Shown here in pieces: positions 1-10,131 of a stretch of 64,000 nucleotides of DNA. Both the position numbers and the translations under genes were made by a program. The DNA is from Symbiodinium sp. CCMP2592 (lineage: Eukaryota; Sar; Dinophyceae; Suessiales; Symbiodiniaceae). Where the stretch lies: the NCBI GenBank assembly GCA_905221615.1, contig CAJNDT010001313.1:62001-126000 (forward strand), in the 5' to 3' direction. Positions within the stretch are counted from its first letter, which is position 1, and each line of letters opens with the position of its first letter. The notes beneath the pieces were generated by a model. The model was not told the DNA's origin, made no database searches, and saw only the letters and a program-made list of their open reading frames with translations.

Positions 1-1796
1 TGTCGAAACTTGGGGCTTGAACACGAACGTTTGTGGTTGCAGATGTTTTAGAATCTTAGAAAATTCCTGGAGTTCGGACTTGGCGTTCAAACTCTGTTGA
101 GGTCTGGGCTTGAACTGGTGTTTGAACCGGAGATGAACACATTATCTTGAACACTGCTCTTTTTATTTTCACTGGTTTCTTCATGTTGATCCTCACATTT
201 GGCTTTCTGCAGCGGAAGACGTTTCTGGTGCTTCTAATGCGTTTTTGAACCCTGCGCGACCAGATGGCTGTCAGTTGATGTCTCTGGTTGTGGGTCTGCC
301 TTCTTTCGAGCAGTCGCTCAGTTATTGGAACCAGTGCATACTGCAGGATCGAAAAACTCATTCTCCAGGATGATGACGTCCGTCGCGCTAAGGCAGACCG
401 AGCATCCATGCCCGTAAGATGATAACGTTCATGCCTGTCGTGATTCTGTCGTTTTCGGTTTTCATTTCTTTTGTAGAAGACCTGGCGCAGGGTGTTGTTC
501 ATCAACTCAAAAAAGGTTTTGTGTGATCGAAGATGCGCGAAGCATGCTTTTTTCTCCGAGGTCTGCAACTATGGTCGGCCAATCAATCTGTCACTGTTGC
601 ACAAACGAATTAAACTGTCGAAAGCCAGCACTAGGGTTTCTTAGAACACTTTGACGTGTTTCAATTTTTTGAAATAGATTGAAATACTTGTACAAATTTT
701 AAAGCTGAAAATGGCTTTAAGCGCGTCGTCTCTATGTGTCCGGATTTGTCTTTGTGTTTTGATGGTGCTCCCCCAAAGAGAATTTATCTATCTACCATCT
801 ATCCAAGAAAGGATTGATAAACCACAAGCGATCTTCGCTTCCGCGAAGAGGGCGCAGTGGAGGCGCCTCCACCCTTCTTCTCCCGGTGGGGGGGTAGGGG
901 AGCCCGAAGGAAGGATCGGGAGGCCCCCGCGAATCGGTGGCGATTGTTTGCGATTTTCAACGAAAAGGCACAAAACCGCACAGTCACCCGAGGCTCAGCG
1001 ACGTGACAACATAAGAGTCAAAAAGGTTCAATAAGATTTATCAAGATTCAGTAAGGTTTTCCCGGAAGATGCCATAAGAATTACTAAGTGTCAATGAGAT
1101 TTGCCGGACCGTTTTTGGCAAAGAGCAGCGCTTTTAGTTGACAAAGCCTCCAGATCCAGAAGCGGCCTCGTGACAACATGATGGTTTAGACACTTTAGGC
1201 CTTAGACTTCGAAGCCTCGGTCGTCTAAGCCCTCTGTTTCTGGATCGCCGCAAAAAGTTAAGGATTCTGCCGATCGTGGCATGAGGTGGGGGATGGCCAG
1301 AGCTGTGTCTGCCCACGCCCGGGCAAATGTCTGGCTCAATCACCCTACTGTGGATTGAGCTGTTTTCCCCACATTCGGGTTCTCTCTAGCAACAAACTTG
1401 ACCAGACTGAGCCGGGTTTTATATCTTTTTGCTTTTTCCAAACGGAGACTGAGTATACACCATAGGGGCGACGTCGTGATTCGTTTTTTGGGAGGGAGTT
1501 TGGAGCAGAAGACACTGACCAAACGCCACCATTACACCACCGAAGACCCCAAGCAGTTCCATATATATATGTATATATACATATAAGTATACGGGCATTG
1601 AACTGGCTTAAGTGGGAAACTACTAAAGGATTGGGCTCCCGCTCAAGCATAAACCTCATTCCTTTTATAAATTCTTTCAACCTTGGAACCCCGAATCCTT
1701 GGTTCGCAACACAGAAATTTGTTTATGTTCACAAGACAACTTTCTAAGTTAATGCCAAGATTTAAGGTCAAAGGTTTAAACGGTTCAAAAAGAATT

Positions 1797-1895
1797 ATAA
1801 AAGGAAGTAGGTTGACTCCTAAGCAGGGAAACCAGATCCATTAGTAGTTTCCCGCTCAAGCGTAAAGCCACATCCTTGTGGTTTTACTTCTGAAT
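1797..1895. repeat. Palindromic hairpin element, copy 1
   Basis: An imperfect palindrome built round GGGAAAC...GTTTCCC with outer arms of the AAGGAA...TTCCTT type. It shares its loop (CAGATCCATTAGTA) and its right flank, including a CATTGCTGTAAAGAAGAACCA block, with the copy at 1975-2060. A more diverged relative lies at about 1597-1667. The pattern suggests a MITE-like or tandem-duplicated hairpin. Confidence 0.65.
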
Positions 1896-1974
1896 CATTG
1901 CTGTAAAGAAGAACCATAATTCTTTTCAAATTCAAGATTTCAGGTTAAAGGTTTAAACGATGTAAAAAGAATTA

Positions 1975-2060
1975 TACAAGGAATTAGGTTTATGCTCAAG
2001 CGGGAAACCAGATCCATTAGTAGTTTCCCGTTTAAGCGTAAAACCAATTCCTTGTGATTG
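1975..2060. repeat. Palindromic hairpin element, copy 2
   Basis: Same palindrome as at 1797-1895. The arms read AAGGAATTAGGTTT...CGGGAAAC and GTTTCCCG...AAAACCAATTCCTT. The two copies and about 80 bases after each are direct repeats about 178 bases apart. Confidence 0.65.
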
Positions 2061-3559
2061 TACTTATGAACCATTGCTGTAAAGAAGAACCAGAATAGCA
2101 ATAATAATCAACAGACTATGAGTTTGCTAAAGCATAAAGGTCTACTACTATGTATAAGTACATTTTCTTAATGTTCACACCTGCGTTTTGCTCACTAAAG
2201 ACACACACATGCAGACACTCCAAAGCGAACAGTAGTGCATTCAGCTAACGCATTTGTTTTTCAGAACCAGCTGGGAAAGGTTTGCTATTGCTGAAGATCT
2301 AAGAGAATTCTATGTGTTTTGGCTGCTTATCAAACTTTGTATTCCTCTTCATATCGTTTAGATTTCGGTGCTTGTTGATCGAGTTTGTTTTTGTTCTCGC
2401 GTCCCTGCTCTTGTATCAGCTGTTATTCGGAGCTAACTTCGTCTTAGAGCTAACTTCGTCTTAAGCCTGTGCATCGTTTATGTCACGTCCTTCCGTCCAT
2501 CCTGGGGAACTAGGACTTGTCAATTTTTGGTACACGCGTTTTTGCAATTTCGCACCCAATACATGATGACCACGAAGCATTCCAGTATGTCGAAGTTTTG
2601 CTTTGAATTGCTGATATTGCACTGCCTGGGGTTTGCAAGTTTAATGTAAGCACCAGTGCAAGCCCTACATATATAGATGAAAGCACACTAGTGAAAGACA
2701 GCCCCCAATGCAAACGTAAAGCGACGTAAGTAAGCGTGTCAAATATTACATTTAAAAGAGTGTCAGTTATCAAGCTATAGTTCGTAAGTATTGATTTCGA
2801 TGTGTTTCTTTACAGCAAATTTGTCTACCCGCAACATGAATATGCAGCAAAATTAGCATAGGAAAGGCACATCAAGCTAGGACATCTGTTAATTAAGCCT
2901 AATCTCTCACGTGTACTTGATGCTCGGAAGTCTGCAGTTCGCACCTTCTCTAGGAGGATATAGGCCTCTGTACAATCCCGTAAACCAACAGAAGCTACTA
3001 GTAATACTAATAGCAATGTTGATTGACCAAGAACAATACCACATTTATATCATTTATTAACAAGAGTAGCAACACTGATGATACTTTCATAAAGTTCATC
3101 ATAGTAGTACTAACACTAGAAATACGGTTGTATTGCATCTTGAAACTAAATCCTCGACCCGAACCGTGATGCTTAAACCTTGAGCCCTGAAATCTGGATC
3201 CTTCGCTCGGCCAGACCGATGCACACGGATTTACTAGGCAGGAGTCGGTGTACTAAGTTTCGTTTTTTAGGGTTTAGGGTTTTATGGGTTGAAGGGATAT
3301 TGCTGTGCGAACGTGTCCAGCACTAAAGCCTATTCTGAAGGCTGAAGTGAGCAGACCATACAGACGCGCAGCTGCATCACTGTGATATGTCGTCCTTATC
3401 ATCTCTTTCATGCTGAAGCTTTTGGCCGACGGCCTGTCACAGGAAGTTTCGAAAGCGCCATGCTTCATGGTGCCCCGCCTGTGTTGGGCTGCTACCTCTG
3501 AGGTCTGGACTGAGCACTCGTTTGCCGCCTAAAGGGAAAGGACATGACTTTTGCTCAGA

Positions 3560-5359
3560 AAGGTTTTCCTCTACACTTGGCTTTGCGTTCAAGCTCTGTG
3601 GCTCGCCAGCAGCGCAACAAACGCCGCCTTCTGCGACACAAGCTTAAGTTGGCCGTGCTCGCAGCTTTGGGCTGCTGTTCTCGCGGAGTTGGAGAAGAGT
3701 CAAAGCTGGTCACGCCGAGCGTTGCAGATGAAACATCTGCAGGCACTTCGGTTGCAGATTTTTTCTGCGCGACTGTGCGTGGTTTTTTGGCTGTCTCCGA
3801 TCTCAACGTGGCCACTTACTGAGGGATTGGGTTTCGTTTGACTCTCGAGGCCCCCAGAGTCGAGTTAGAGACCTTCTCCCGCTCCCCAAGATGGTCACAT
3901 GGCCCAGCGACGTGGACATAGGCACTTTGAAGGTGGAGACGTGTTTGCACACTGCAAATATGTGTGTGGCTGCGTTAAACTGCCTAAATCAGAGCTTAAA
4001 GCCCGCCCTGGCCCCTGAAGCTCTGACTGCAAGACCCACGCTCGCCCAGCTCTCAGCACACCGACATGTGGCCAGCAGAGTGGTTCGTTTCCTTGCCCGG
4101 CTCAACAGCGAGCTGGGCGATGCTTTACCTTGGCGCGGATCTTTCAGTGAGGAGGAGCTGACAGCGGCCAGCAACTGCCAAGACATTTGTGCAGATGCAG
4201 TGGATCTTCCTGTCGCTGCTGGGACATGCGAACCGCTTGACGTGATTGCGCCGGGCCTGGCATCTCAAATCGTGGAGTCGGAGACCGTTTTCCCACACTG
4301 CCATCCGCTGGCAAGTTTTCCTGAGGTGAGCCCGGAAAAGCGGGGGGAATACGTGGCTTTAGCCGTGCGGGAGCTGCAGTGTGGAAAGCTTCGGCTAAGA
4401 CCCGATGCTTGTGCTGTTGCTGACGTTTTTGCTGCCGCGAAGCGGCATGGACGACAGCGAAAGATTTGGGATGGCTCCCAGATCTCCGGCATGGCTGCAG
4501 ATCCCCCAAAACCACGACGCTTGGCAAATCCTTCCTGCTTTTTGGAGCTCGAGGTCAAGGCGACGGAGACTTTGTTTTTCTCGAAGCGAGATGCATCGAC
4601 CTTTTTCGATGTTCTGCGGGTGCCACGCGGATTGCAACCTTGGCTTGCTCAGCCAGCCCTGACCGTCAGCGAGTTACTCAGTGTCGGTTTGATTTTCGAC
4701 CACATTCAAGCTTTTTGCGACGATGTTGAGCTGCTGTCAGAAGAGACGATGCTGTACCCGACTCACGTGGTGTGGCCAATGGGTTTTTCTTGGTCGTCAG
4801 CAGTGGCTCAAGACACTACAGTGGCTACTTGTTTGCAGGCTGGCATAGAGGCATAGACGAGTCTTCAATCTTATGCCCGGACGACGACCCTCCGGCCAGC
4901 CAGGAAGAGCTGGCTTTGGTTGCGACGGATGACACAGTCCTCTTCCACCGAGACAGACACAGAGGAGCACAGACTTTGCGCAACTTGGATGCCGCTTTCG
5001 AAGCAAACGGCATTCCCAGGAATTCCCGAAAGGATGTGTCGTTGGCCGCTAGCATAACGGCTCTCGGCTGTGACCTCAGCAATCAGCCTCCCCTCGCAGA
5101 ACCTGCAGCAGCTCGTTTGTGCCAAGCGGTCTGCAAAACTCTGGATGTGCTACACGTCGGAGTGGCAAGTCCGAGAGGCTTGCACAGGCTCCTGGGCGTT
5201 TGGGAATGGTTTGCTTTTTTGCAGCGGGGCTTCTACAGCATCTACAGCGACATCTACGGTTTTGTGCAGAGGATTCCTGAGCGACTTTGCACCAAAGTGC
5301 CGGCGGGGGTGCTGAACGAGTTGTTAGCCACCTTGCTTCTTTCGCCGCTTTCGCCCTTG
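3560..5359 (+). pseudogene. Decayed retroelement reverse transcriptase, cut by the inverted-repeat element
   Basis: Two overlapping frames (3891-4856 and 4772-5512) read as one reverse transcriptase split by a frameshift. Palm motif A is likely SKRDASTFF, motif B is WPMGFSWSS, and motif C is ATDDTVLF, with the paired aspartates of the active site. In-frame coding appears to continue upstream of the first ATG (a stretch ending RVRDLLPLPK). The break is an exact 8-base tandem duplication at 4842-4857; dropping one copy would rejoin the frames. The native reading is lost at 5360, where the inverted-repeat element begins, although the frame stays open to 5512. The motif B and C forms are neither Ty1/copia nor standard LINE types; a DIRS-like or dinoflagellate-specific clade is possible. 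Function as a reverse transcriptase is inferred from motifs; the clade is unknown. Confidence 0.65.
4842..4857 (+). repeat. 8-base tandem duplication causing a frameshift
   Basis: GGCATAGA occurs twice in tandem. The reverse transcriptase frame changes exactly here. Confidence 0.85.
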
Positions 5360-5399
5360 CCTTGCTGGGCCATAGGCGGGTGCACGGTTGCGTTGCTTT

Positions 5400-5430
5400 G
5401 TTGCCGGGAAGTTGCCGGGAAGTTGCCGGG
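5400..5430 (+). repeat. Three-fold 11-mer near left outer end
   Basis: GTTGCCGGGAA is iterated almost three times, 40 bases inside the outer terminus. The same iteration is mirrored at about 26322-26352. Such iterons could bind a protein at the element ends, but this is inference. Confidence 0.7.
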
Positions 5431-5789
5431 TAAATCGGCTCGTGCTGGAAACAAAAAAGATATAGTTTGTTTGCCGTTAGTCAACAATCAAAACCAAAGG
5501 CTGGGTGGCTGAGAAACCAAAATTAGGAACGTCTTCAAACTTGAGTTGTATGTCGTATGTTTTGGCAAACCAAGACAAACTTTTTACCCAAGAAAAAACG
5601 AAACAACTGTCAAATTTCTGTTTGTTTTGATGGAGCACATGACAAGCGACATTCGACTATGTGTTTGGGGGGTTTAGGGTTTCCAAGGTTTATGTTTGGT
5701 AATACCAACTATAACTATATCATAAGGGAAAACTGAAGTAAATTATACCATCATGCATTAGAGACTTCAGAGATATGACAGACAAATAT

Positions 5790-5818
5790 ATAGATAGATA
5801 GATAGATAGATAGATATG
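5790..5818 (+). repeat. TAGA microsatellite
   Basis: Six tandem TAGA units. The mirror copy at about 25935-25963 also has six TCTA units; equal length at such a mutable site argues for very recent arm duplication or continuing homogenisation. Confidence 0.85.
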
Positions 5819-5850
5819 ATTAGAATGTCTGCAGCAGCGTCCTTGCGTGT

Positions 5851-5969
5851 GGTGCTGAAGAGTACCTGTTTGTTTCTGCAGTGGTGCTGATGAGTACCAG
5901 TGGTGCTGAAGAGTGCCTGCTTGTTTTCTGCAGTGGTGCTGATGAGTACCCTTGGTGCTGAAGAGTACC
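5851..5969 (+). repeat. Cluster of GAAG-loop hairpins (left arm, outer)
   Basis: Five copies at 5851, 5883, 5902, 5935 and 5954 of GGTGCT-GA(A/T)G-AGT(A/G)CC. Each can fold into a 6-8 bp stem with a four-base loop. Two copies have GATG in the loop. The mirror cluster is at 25784-25902. Confidence 0.8.
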
Positions 5970-6571
5970 ACTTATCATGGTTGGGGTTCAGGGTTGATAT
6001 TAATAAGGCCTTTAAAGCCCAAAAAAGAACGCCCGACCATCCAGCTTAGGGGGTGTGGGGTAGACCCTGCACGGATTCCCGATATCAAGCCTGCTTATAA
6101 ACTAGCATGCTGCCATCCTGGTATGTAGTCGTTATCAAGGCAACTTAAGAATACACCCCTAACGCTTGGATTAGTTCAGGAGTTCGGTGTTTGACCCAAA
6201 GTCAAGGTTCCTTAGCAGGATTTCCAGGGATTGCATCTGGAAGCGTGAGTTTGCCATTGTTGCCTTACAGTTTTCACAAGTAGTACTGGTAATTCATTCG
6301 GCTGCTACAGTACTACCTGCAGGGGTTCAGGATTGACGGTCCGGGTTGTCGGTGTTGAAGTCTTTTTGTTAAGGGTCGGGGCCTAGTGAGAAGGTTCGTT
6401 CGGCTTTGATGCCATACTCTTTGCATAAAACTCCTCAATCCTAAAGCAAGACTGAAGCCTTTGCTTTGAACCGTTACACTCTACTCCTTCAGCTCGTGTA
6501 GCATGGTGAACTGCGACACTACCCCATTCTTGAGCACCACAGTCGGCCTAGAACTAGCAACACTTTTTGAA

Positions 6572-6881
6572 AGCACTCTTCAGCACCACAGCTCAGTGAC
6601 ACGCCGCTCTTCAGCAGCACAGGTGCAACGTAGCGAAACCGCGAAACCCTGGGTCTCGAGCTGAGTCTTTGGCAGTGCGCTGGTCTACCTGATCATGGCA
6701 GCATTGCTTCATAATCATGTATCTACGAACGCCTGATCTCCGGCTGAGTCTTTGGCAGTTTACGCCAGGCCTCGTCGACAGCCTCGGCATCCGACTCAGC
6801 CTCCGATGCTTACTGTCATCAAATTATCTGTGGTGCTGAAGAGTACCTACCCATCCCCAGCTGTGCTGCTGAAGAGTGGCA
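6572..6881. repeat. Dispersed GAAG-loop hairpins (left arm, middle)
   Basis: Copies in both orientations: two read as AGAGC/AGAGT complements at 6572-6619 and two direct ones at 6832-6847 and 6864-6881. The last has a different stem, TGCTGCT/AGTGGCA, which still pairs. Mirrored at 24872-25181. Confidence 0.75.
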
Positions 6882-7226
6882 TTTCAGTTGCAGAACCCTA
6901 CCAGCAGTTTGGGGTCTCAAGTTCCTAGCACCACGGCTGGTTACGGCCTGATTATTTAAATCTCCTTCCAACTTCTCAACCCAGCCCAGGTCGTGTGGCC
7001 TCCTTCCGCAGCACCATGTGCCACCCAGCCCAAGTCAGGTCCTGGCCTCAGGACCGAAGAAGCTGGGCAAACTATGAATAACGTAATGTATGGAATCAAA
7101 GAGGAAGGCGAAGGTATGATTGGCTTGGCAGAGGTGCAAGCAAATAATAAGCTCAAGTTGTTTTTCTCGTGCCCAAAGCCCAGTGAGATCGTCCGGCATC
7201 ATAGGTCTTGTCATCCATCCGCTTCA

Positions 7227-7580
7227 TCATTTGCTTGCCTGGCCGAGATATTTCATTGTTCGCCTATGTTTGATAAGACGTCCATTACAAAGCCCGCCTT
7301 CTTCTCCTTCTTCTTTCGCGGAAGCGGCGCCTCTGTCACCTCCGTTGAAGCCTCCTGCCGAAACAACTGCTGCCAACACTGCCAAATGTTTGGTCATTGT
7401 GCAATAGGAGAGTGCATCAGAGTTTAGCCCAGCCTCCGGGATCTTCGCTTTCTTGGCTTGGACCTGCCGTGCTATGATGTTATGCCAACTCGGGATTTTT
7501 AAAGAGGGGTGCATGAAATACCCAGCCTTCTTGTCATCTTCTTTCGGATCTTTCTTCCTCTTAGCAGAGTCTGCTCTCAT
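7227..7580 (-). CDS. Small lysine-rich hypothetical protein (left arm copy)
   Basis: A 117-codon frame starting MRADSAKRKK. Its first 50 residues are very basic (KRKKDPKEDDKK, QVQAKKAKIP), which would suit nucleic-acid binding. In another frame further downstream a second lysine-rich piece with a KKAGF motif is open, so this may be an exon of a longer spliced gene that continues the coiled-coil gene just upstream on the same strand. No family recognised. The opposite strand is also open, so the call is weak. Confidence 0.25.
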   Translation of the reverse strand: MRADSAKRKKDPKEDDKKAGYFMHPSLKIPSWHNIIARQVQAKKAKIPEAGLNSDALSYCTMTKHLAVLAAVVSAGGFNGGDRGAASAKEEGEEGGLCNGRLIKHRRTMKYLGQASK

Positions 7581-7975
7581 CCTTGCGACCTGCCAAACGT
7601 TGAAAAAGACTGCCGCTCTGACTCTGACACTCGGCCTGCCTCCGGGTACTTGGCCGCCACCCGCTCCATCTGCTGTTGTGCAGTCAGCTCGTCATCTCTT
7701 TTAACCGCCTGAAGGCTTCAAACCCTAAGGCTTACCAGAAGTGAGTCGAAAATGACAGTGGCCTCCGGAAGATCTGCTTGTGGAAGATCTGCTTGCGGGA
7801 ACTCCTGCGTGCGGGTCGGCAGGATGCAATTCAAAAGCTTCTTGGAATCTGTTCAACTGCCGAAACCGGAGCTTGACCGTCAGACGAAAAAGACACTGAC
7901 TGGCCTTTGAAGAGGTACCAGGATTCGCCGTCTCGGGCTTCGACTCTTTCTTGTCGTCCTACACAACGATTGTCG

Positions 7976-8953
7976 TCAGGCTGCTAAAGCTAGGAAACTC
8001 CAGGAATCGAGTAGATCACCGATCAAAACAACTCCGGCCTTTGCAAGGCTCTTCTTGGCGTCTGGCTTCGTTTCCTTCTCCTGCTGAGCCTGTTGTGAGG
8101 CTGAGGCTGCAATCTTCTCCAAGTCACTGAGCTTGGAATATCGCCATTCCTTGCTCGACTGCTTCCAAAACTCCACGGATTCCAAGAGCTCGTTGATGCG
8201 CGTAGTTTGACGAGACTTCTCGAGCTCGTAGGCCTCCTTCTGCTCGGCCAACAGTTTTTGCGCAGACTGTTGCTCGCGCTGAACGGCCTTCAGGATCTCA
8301 GCGTCACTGTAGGCCTTCCAGCGCTCGCCCAGCTGCAGCAGCGCATCCGTCTTGTCGGCCTCGGCAGCCGCCTTCGCCGCCAAGTTCGCCGCCTCGACGT
8401 AGGCCTTCTTCTCCTCGTTGAACCTCACCTGTTGTTGCGCCAGCTCTGCTGAGAGTTGTGCCTGGTGTAACTCTGCACAAGTCTGCTTCACCTCTCTCAT
8501 CTTCGCGTCGAACTCCCTGCGAAGCTGACTGAAGTTCGGGCGAGCGCCCGAAGCTCGGCTTGCCTCCATCAGCTGAGTCACATCTTCGTCGTGCCCACGC
8601 AAGGGCGGAGTGAAGGATGGCCCTTTCTGCTTCGTCGTAGGTTGTGGAGGTCGAGGTCCGGGCCCTTGTGGAGGTGGAGGTACGGGTTCTTGTGGAGGAG
8701 GCCCGGGCGGAGGCCCGGGCGGAGGCCCGGGTGGAGGCCCGGGCGGAGGCCCTGGTGGTCCGGGTGGAGGCCCAAGCGGTGGCCTCCTTTCAGGTCCAGC
8801 TCGTGGCGGAGGCGGAGGTGCTTCCACCGGCGAATTGTAGTCTCGCCCATGCACCTTATCATCCTGCGAGTGCCAGTCCTGCCAGCCATCCCACGCCGGA
8901 TCATATTGCCATTGGGAATAGGACCAACCACTTGTTGACCATTCCGCATCCAT
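7976..8953 (-). CDS. Proline-rich coiled-coil protein (left arm copy)
   Basis: 325 codons. Residues 1-45 are rich in tryptophan, tyrosine and aspartate (GWSYSQWQYDPAWDGWQDW). Residues about 48-105 are a proline tract with tandem GPPPGPPP units. Residues about 130-300 have the charged, alanine- and glutamine-rich pattern of a long coiled coil, with many AEQ and LEK heptad-like stretches. There is no signal peptide or membrane segment. A structural or Gag-like particle protein is possible, since some dinoflagellate copia elements have aromatic-rich N-termini, but this is inference. It is transcribed outward from the core. A second identical copy lies in the other arm, so the element always carries two. 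Confidence 0.7.
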   Translation of the reverse strand: MDAEWSTSGWSYSQWQYDPAWDGWQDWHSQDDKVHGRDYNSPVEAPPPPPRAGPERRPPLGPPPGPPGPPPGPPPGPPPGPPPGPPPQEPVPPPPQGPGPRPPQPTTKQKGPSFTPPLRGHDEDVTQLMEASRASGARPNFSQLRREFDAKMREVKQTCAELHQAQLSAELAQQQVRFNEEKKAYVEAANLAAKAAAEADKTDALLQLGERWKAYSDAEILKAVQREQQSAQKLLAEQKEAYELEKSRQTTRINELLESVEFWKQSSKEWRYSKLSDLEKIAASASQQAQQEKETKPDAKKSLAKAGVVLIGDLLDSWSFLALAA

Positions 8954-9284
8954 GGTTCTATAACGGCTAGAGGAGCTCTCAAGTGAAGTATGACTTTGTA
9001 AAGTCTGGTAGCGAGGTCAGAACCTGGAAGGTCTGAGAAATTAGGTTGCAATCACAGGTCCTAGTGCTAGAACTCTGTGAAGACATTAGTGTAGGAAGTC
9101 TGTGGTTATGCCCATGTGACCTGAACGTGTGATGTTGAAACAGAAGGTCTGTGGACTACTCTTTGCAAAGTCTTCGGCAACGATAACTGTTGAACTTTTA
9201 TTGCATACATAACCATGATGGAACCAGAACTTGGAATGCAGAAGTTGCGGCGAGGAAAACTCGACACAGTAGCAACCAGAATAA

Positions 9285-9558
9285 GGCCACTCTTCAGCAG
9301 CACAGCGAGGCACGACAACAACCCAACACAGCTGAAACTTCCTGCGTCTCAGGTTGAGTCGCTGCTCACTGAGTCTTCGGCCGGACTCCAGCCAGGAGCT
9401 TGGAGCACGACCTGGCCAGGGCTGAGCTTAGACATTGGACCTAGATTGTGGAACTCACATGCCACTCTTCAGCAGCACAACATCATTGTGGAATTCAGAT
9501 GCCACTCTTCAGCAGCACAGCATCATTGTGGAACTCAGATGCCACTCTTCAGCAGCAC
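9285..9558 (-). repeat. GAAG-loop hairpins of the TGCTGCT/AGTGGCA type (left arm, inner)
   Basis: Four copies at about 9285, 9461, 9501 and 9541, all in the complement orientation. The last three sit in a 40-base tandem array with a GTGGAATTCAGAT-like spacer. Mirrored at 22195-22468. Confidence 0.8.
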
Positions 9559-9706
9559 AGCATTTGTGGACAGCCGGCAAGCACTAAACCCTCAAACCCA
9601 AACAAACCCCAGGCTTCTCTGACCAAGCCTTGTCCGCTGATGTGGCCGTGGCCTCGGACACAATGGTGCCTTCCGATTGCTTCTGTTCGTTAGCCGTAGC
9701 AGCTGT

Positions 9707-9875
9707 GGTGCTGAAGAGTGCCGTAGTAGTAAGCTGTGGTGCTGAAGAGTGCCACGTGCTGTTTTTGTGTTGCTAAAGAGTGCTTTGTAGCCTAAAGAGT
9801 GCTTTGTAGCTGTGGTGCTGAAGAGCGCCTTCCGATTGCTGCTGTTGTTTGAGCTGTGGTGCTGAAGAGTGCCGC
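9707..9875 (+). repeat. GAAG-loop hairpins of the GGTGCT/AGTGCC type (left arm, innermost)
   Basis: Four good copies (near 9707, 9737, 9815, 9857) and two degenerate ones (near 9762 and 9790). Several extend to an 8-bp stem GTGGTGCT/AGTGCCAC. Mirrored at 21878-22046. Confidence 0.8.
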
Positions 9876-9905
9876 CTGCTGTTTTTTTTCGAGTTCTGGG
9901 CTGGG

Positions 9906-9934
9906 AGTCCGCCTTTCCCGGGTTAAGGCGGACT
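9906..9934. promoter_or_regulatory. Palindrome at inner edge of left arm; candidate recombinase site
   Basis: A perfect inverted repeat, AGTCCGCCTT and AAGGCGGACT, with a 9-base spacer TCCCGGGTT. It lies 13 bases from the point where the two arms stop matching. Tyrosine recombinases act on short inverted binding sites round a 6-8 base (sometimes slightly longer) spacer, so size and place fit. No binding evidence; inferred from layout. Confidence 0.45.
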
Positions 9935-10131
9935 GCCATGAATCCGATCCTCGACGGACTACCATGTCAAGCAGGCCGCCAGGCGTTTGAGTTTGTTGAT
10001 TTGCTTAGCGTCACAGGCTTGCACACAACATGTGCAACACGTCCTTACCTGCAACTCTTGTGGCTGGCCGCGGCATTACAGATCGCAAAGCTGAGCTCCT
10101 CACTCTGACTGGGTGAGTCTTTGCGGCTGCC

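Larger units (their letters stand above)
1..3540. other. Gene-poor stretch with palindromic repeats
   Basis: No reading frame here looks like a convincing gene. A 170-codon minus-strand frame at 56-568 and a 107-codon plus-strand frame at 711-1034 are open, but neither shows a recognisable motif or a believable composition. The stretch holds an AT-rich microsatellite (about 1560-1590) and palindromic elements (about 1590-2060), listed separately. From 2100 to 3540 I see only AT-rich unique sequence and a short telomere-like run near 3270-3285. Confidence 0.6.
5360..9947. repeat. Left 4.59-kb inverted arm
   Basis: Near-perfect reverse complement of 21806-26392. Differences I could find: a G/C near 5475, a C/T near 5608, a run of six versus five G at about 5667-5672, and a C/A at 7662. 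The arm holds the proline-rich coiled-coil gene, a TAGA microsatellite, a three-fold 11-mer near its outer end and many copies of the GGTGCT-GAAG-AGTACC hairpin. Stretches without a gene (5513-7226, 8954-9947) hold mainly these hairpins and unique AT-rich DNA. Confidence 0.95.

Noticed and set aside
56..568. 170-residue minus-strand protein
   Set aside because: Composition is arginine-, glutamine- and threonine-rich without motifs, there are no neighbours, and such frames occur by chance at this length in this DNA.
5883..5969. CTGATGAG in the hairpin copies, as in a hammerhead ribozyme core
   Set aside because: The required GAAA box and the three-stem arrangement with a cleavage triplet are missing; most copies have CTGAAGAG instead.
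8591..8938. Glycine- and arginine-rich frames opposite the proline-rich gene
   Set aside because: Shadow of the GPPPG-coding tract; the minus-strand gene continues into a long coiled coil, these do not.
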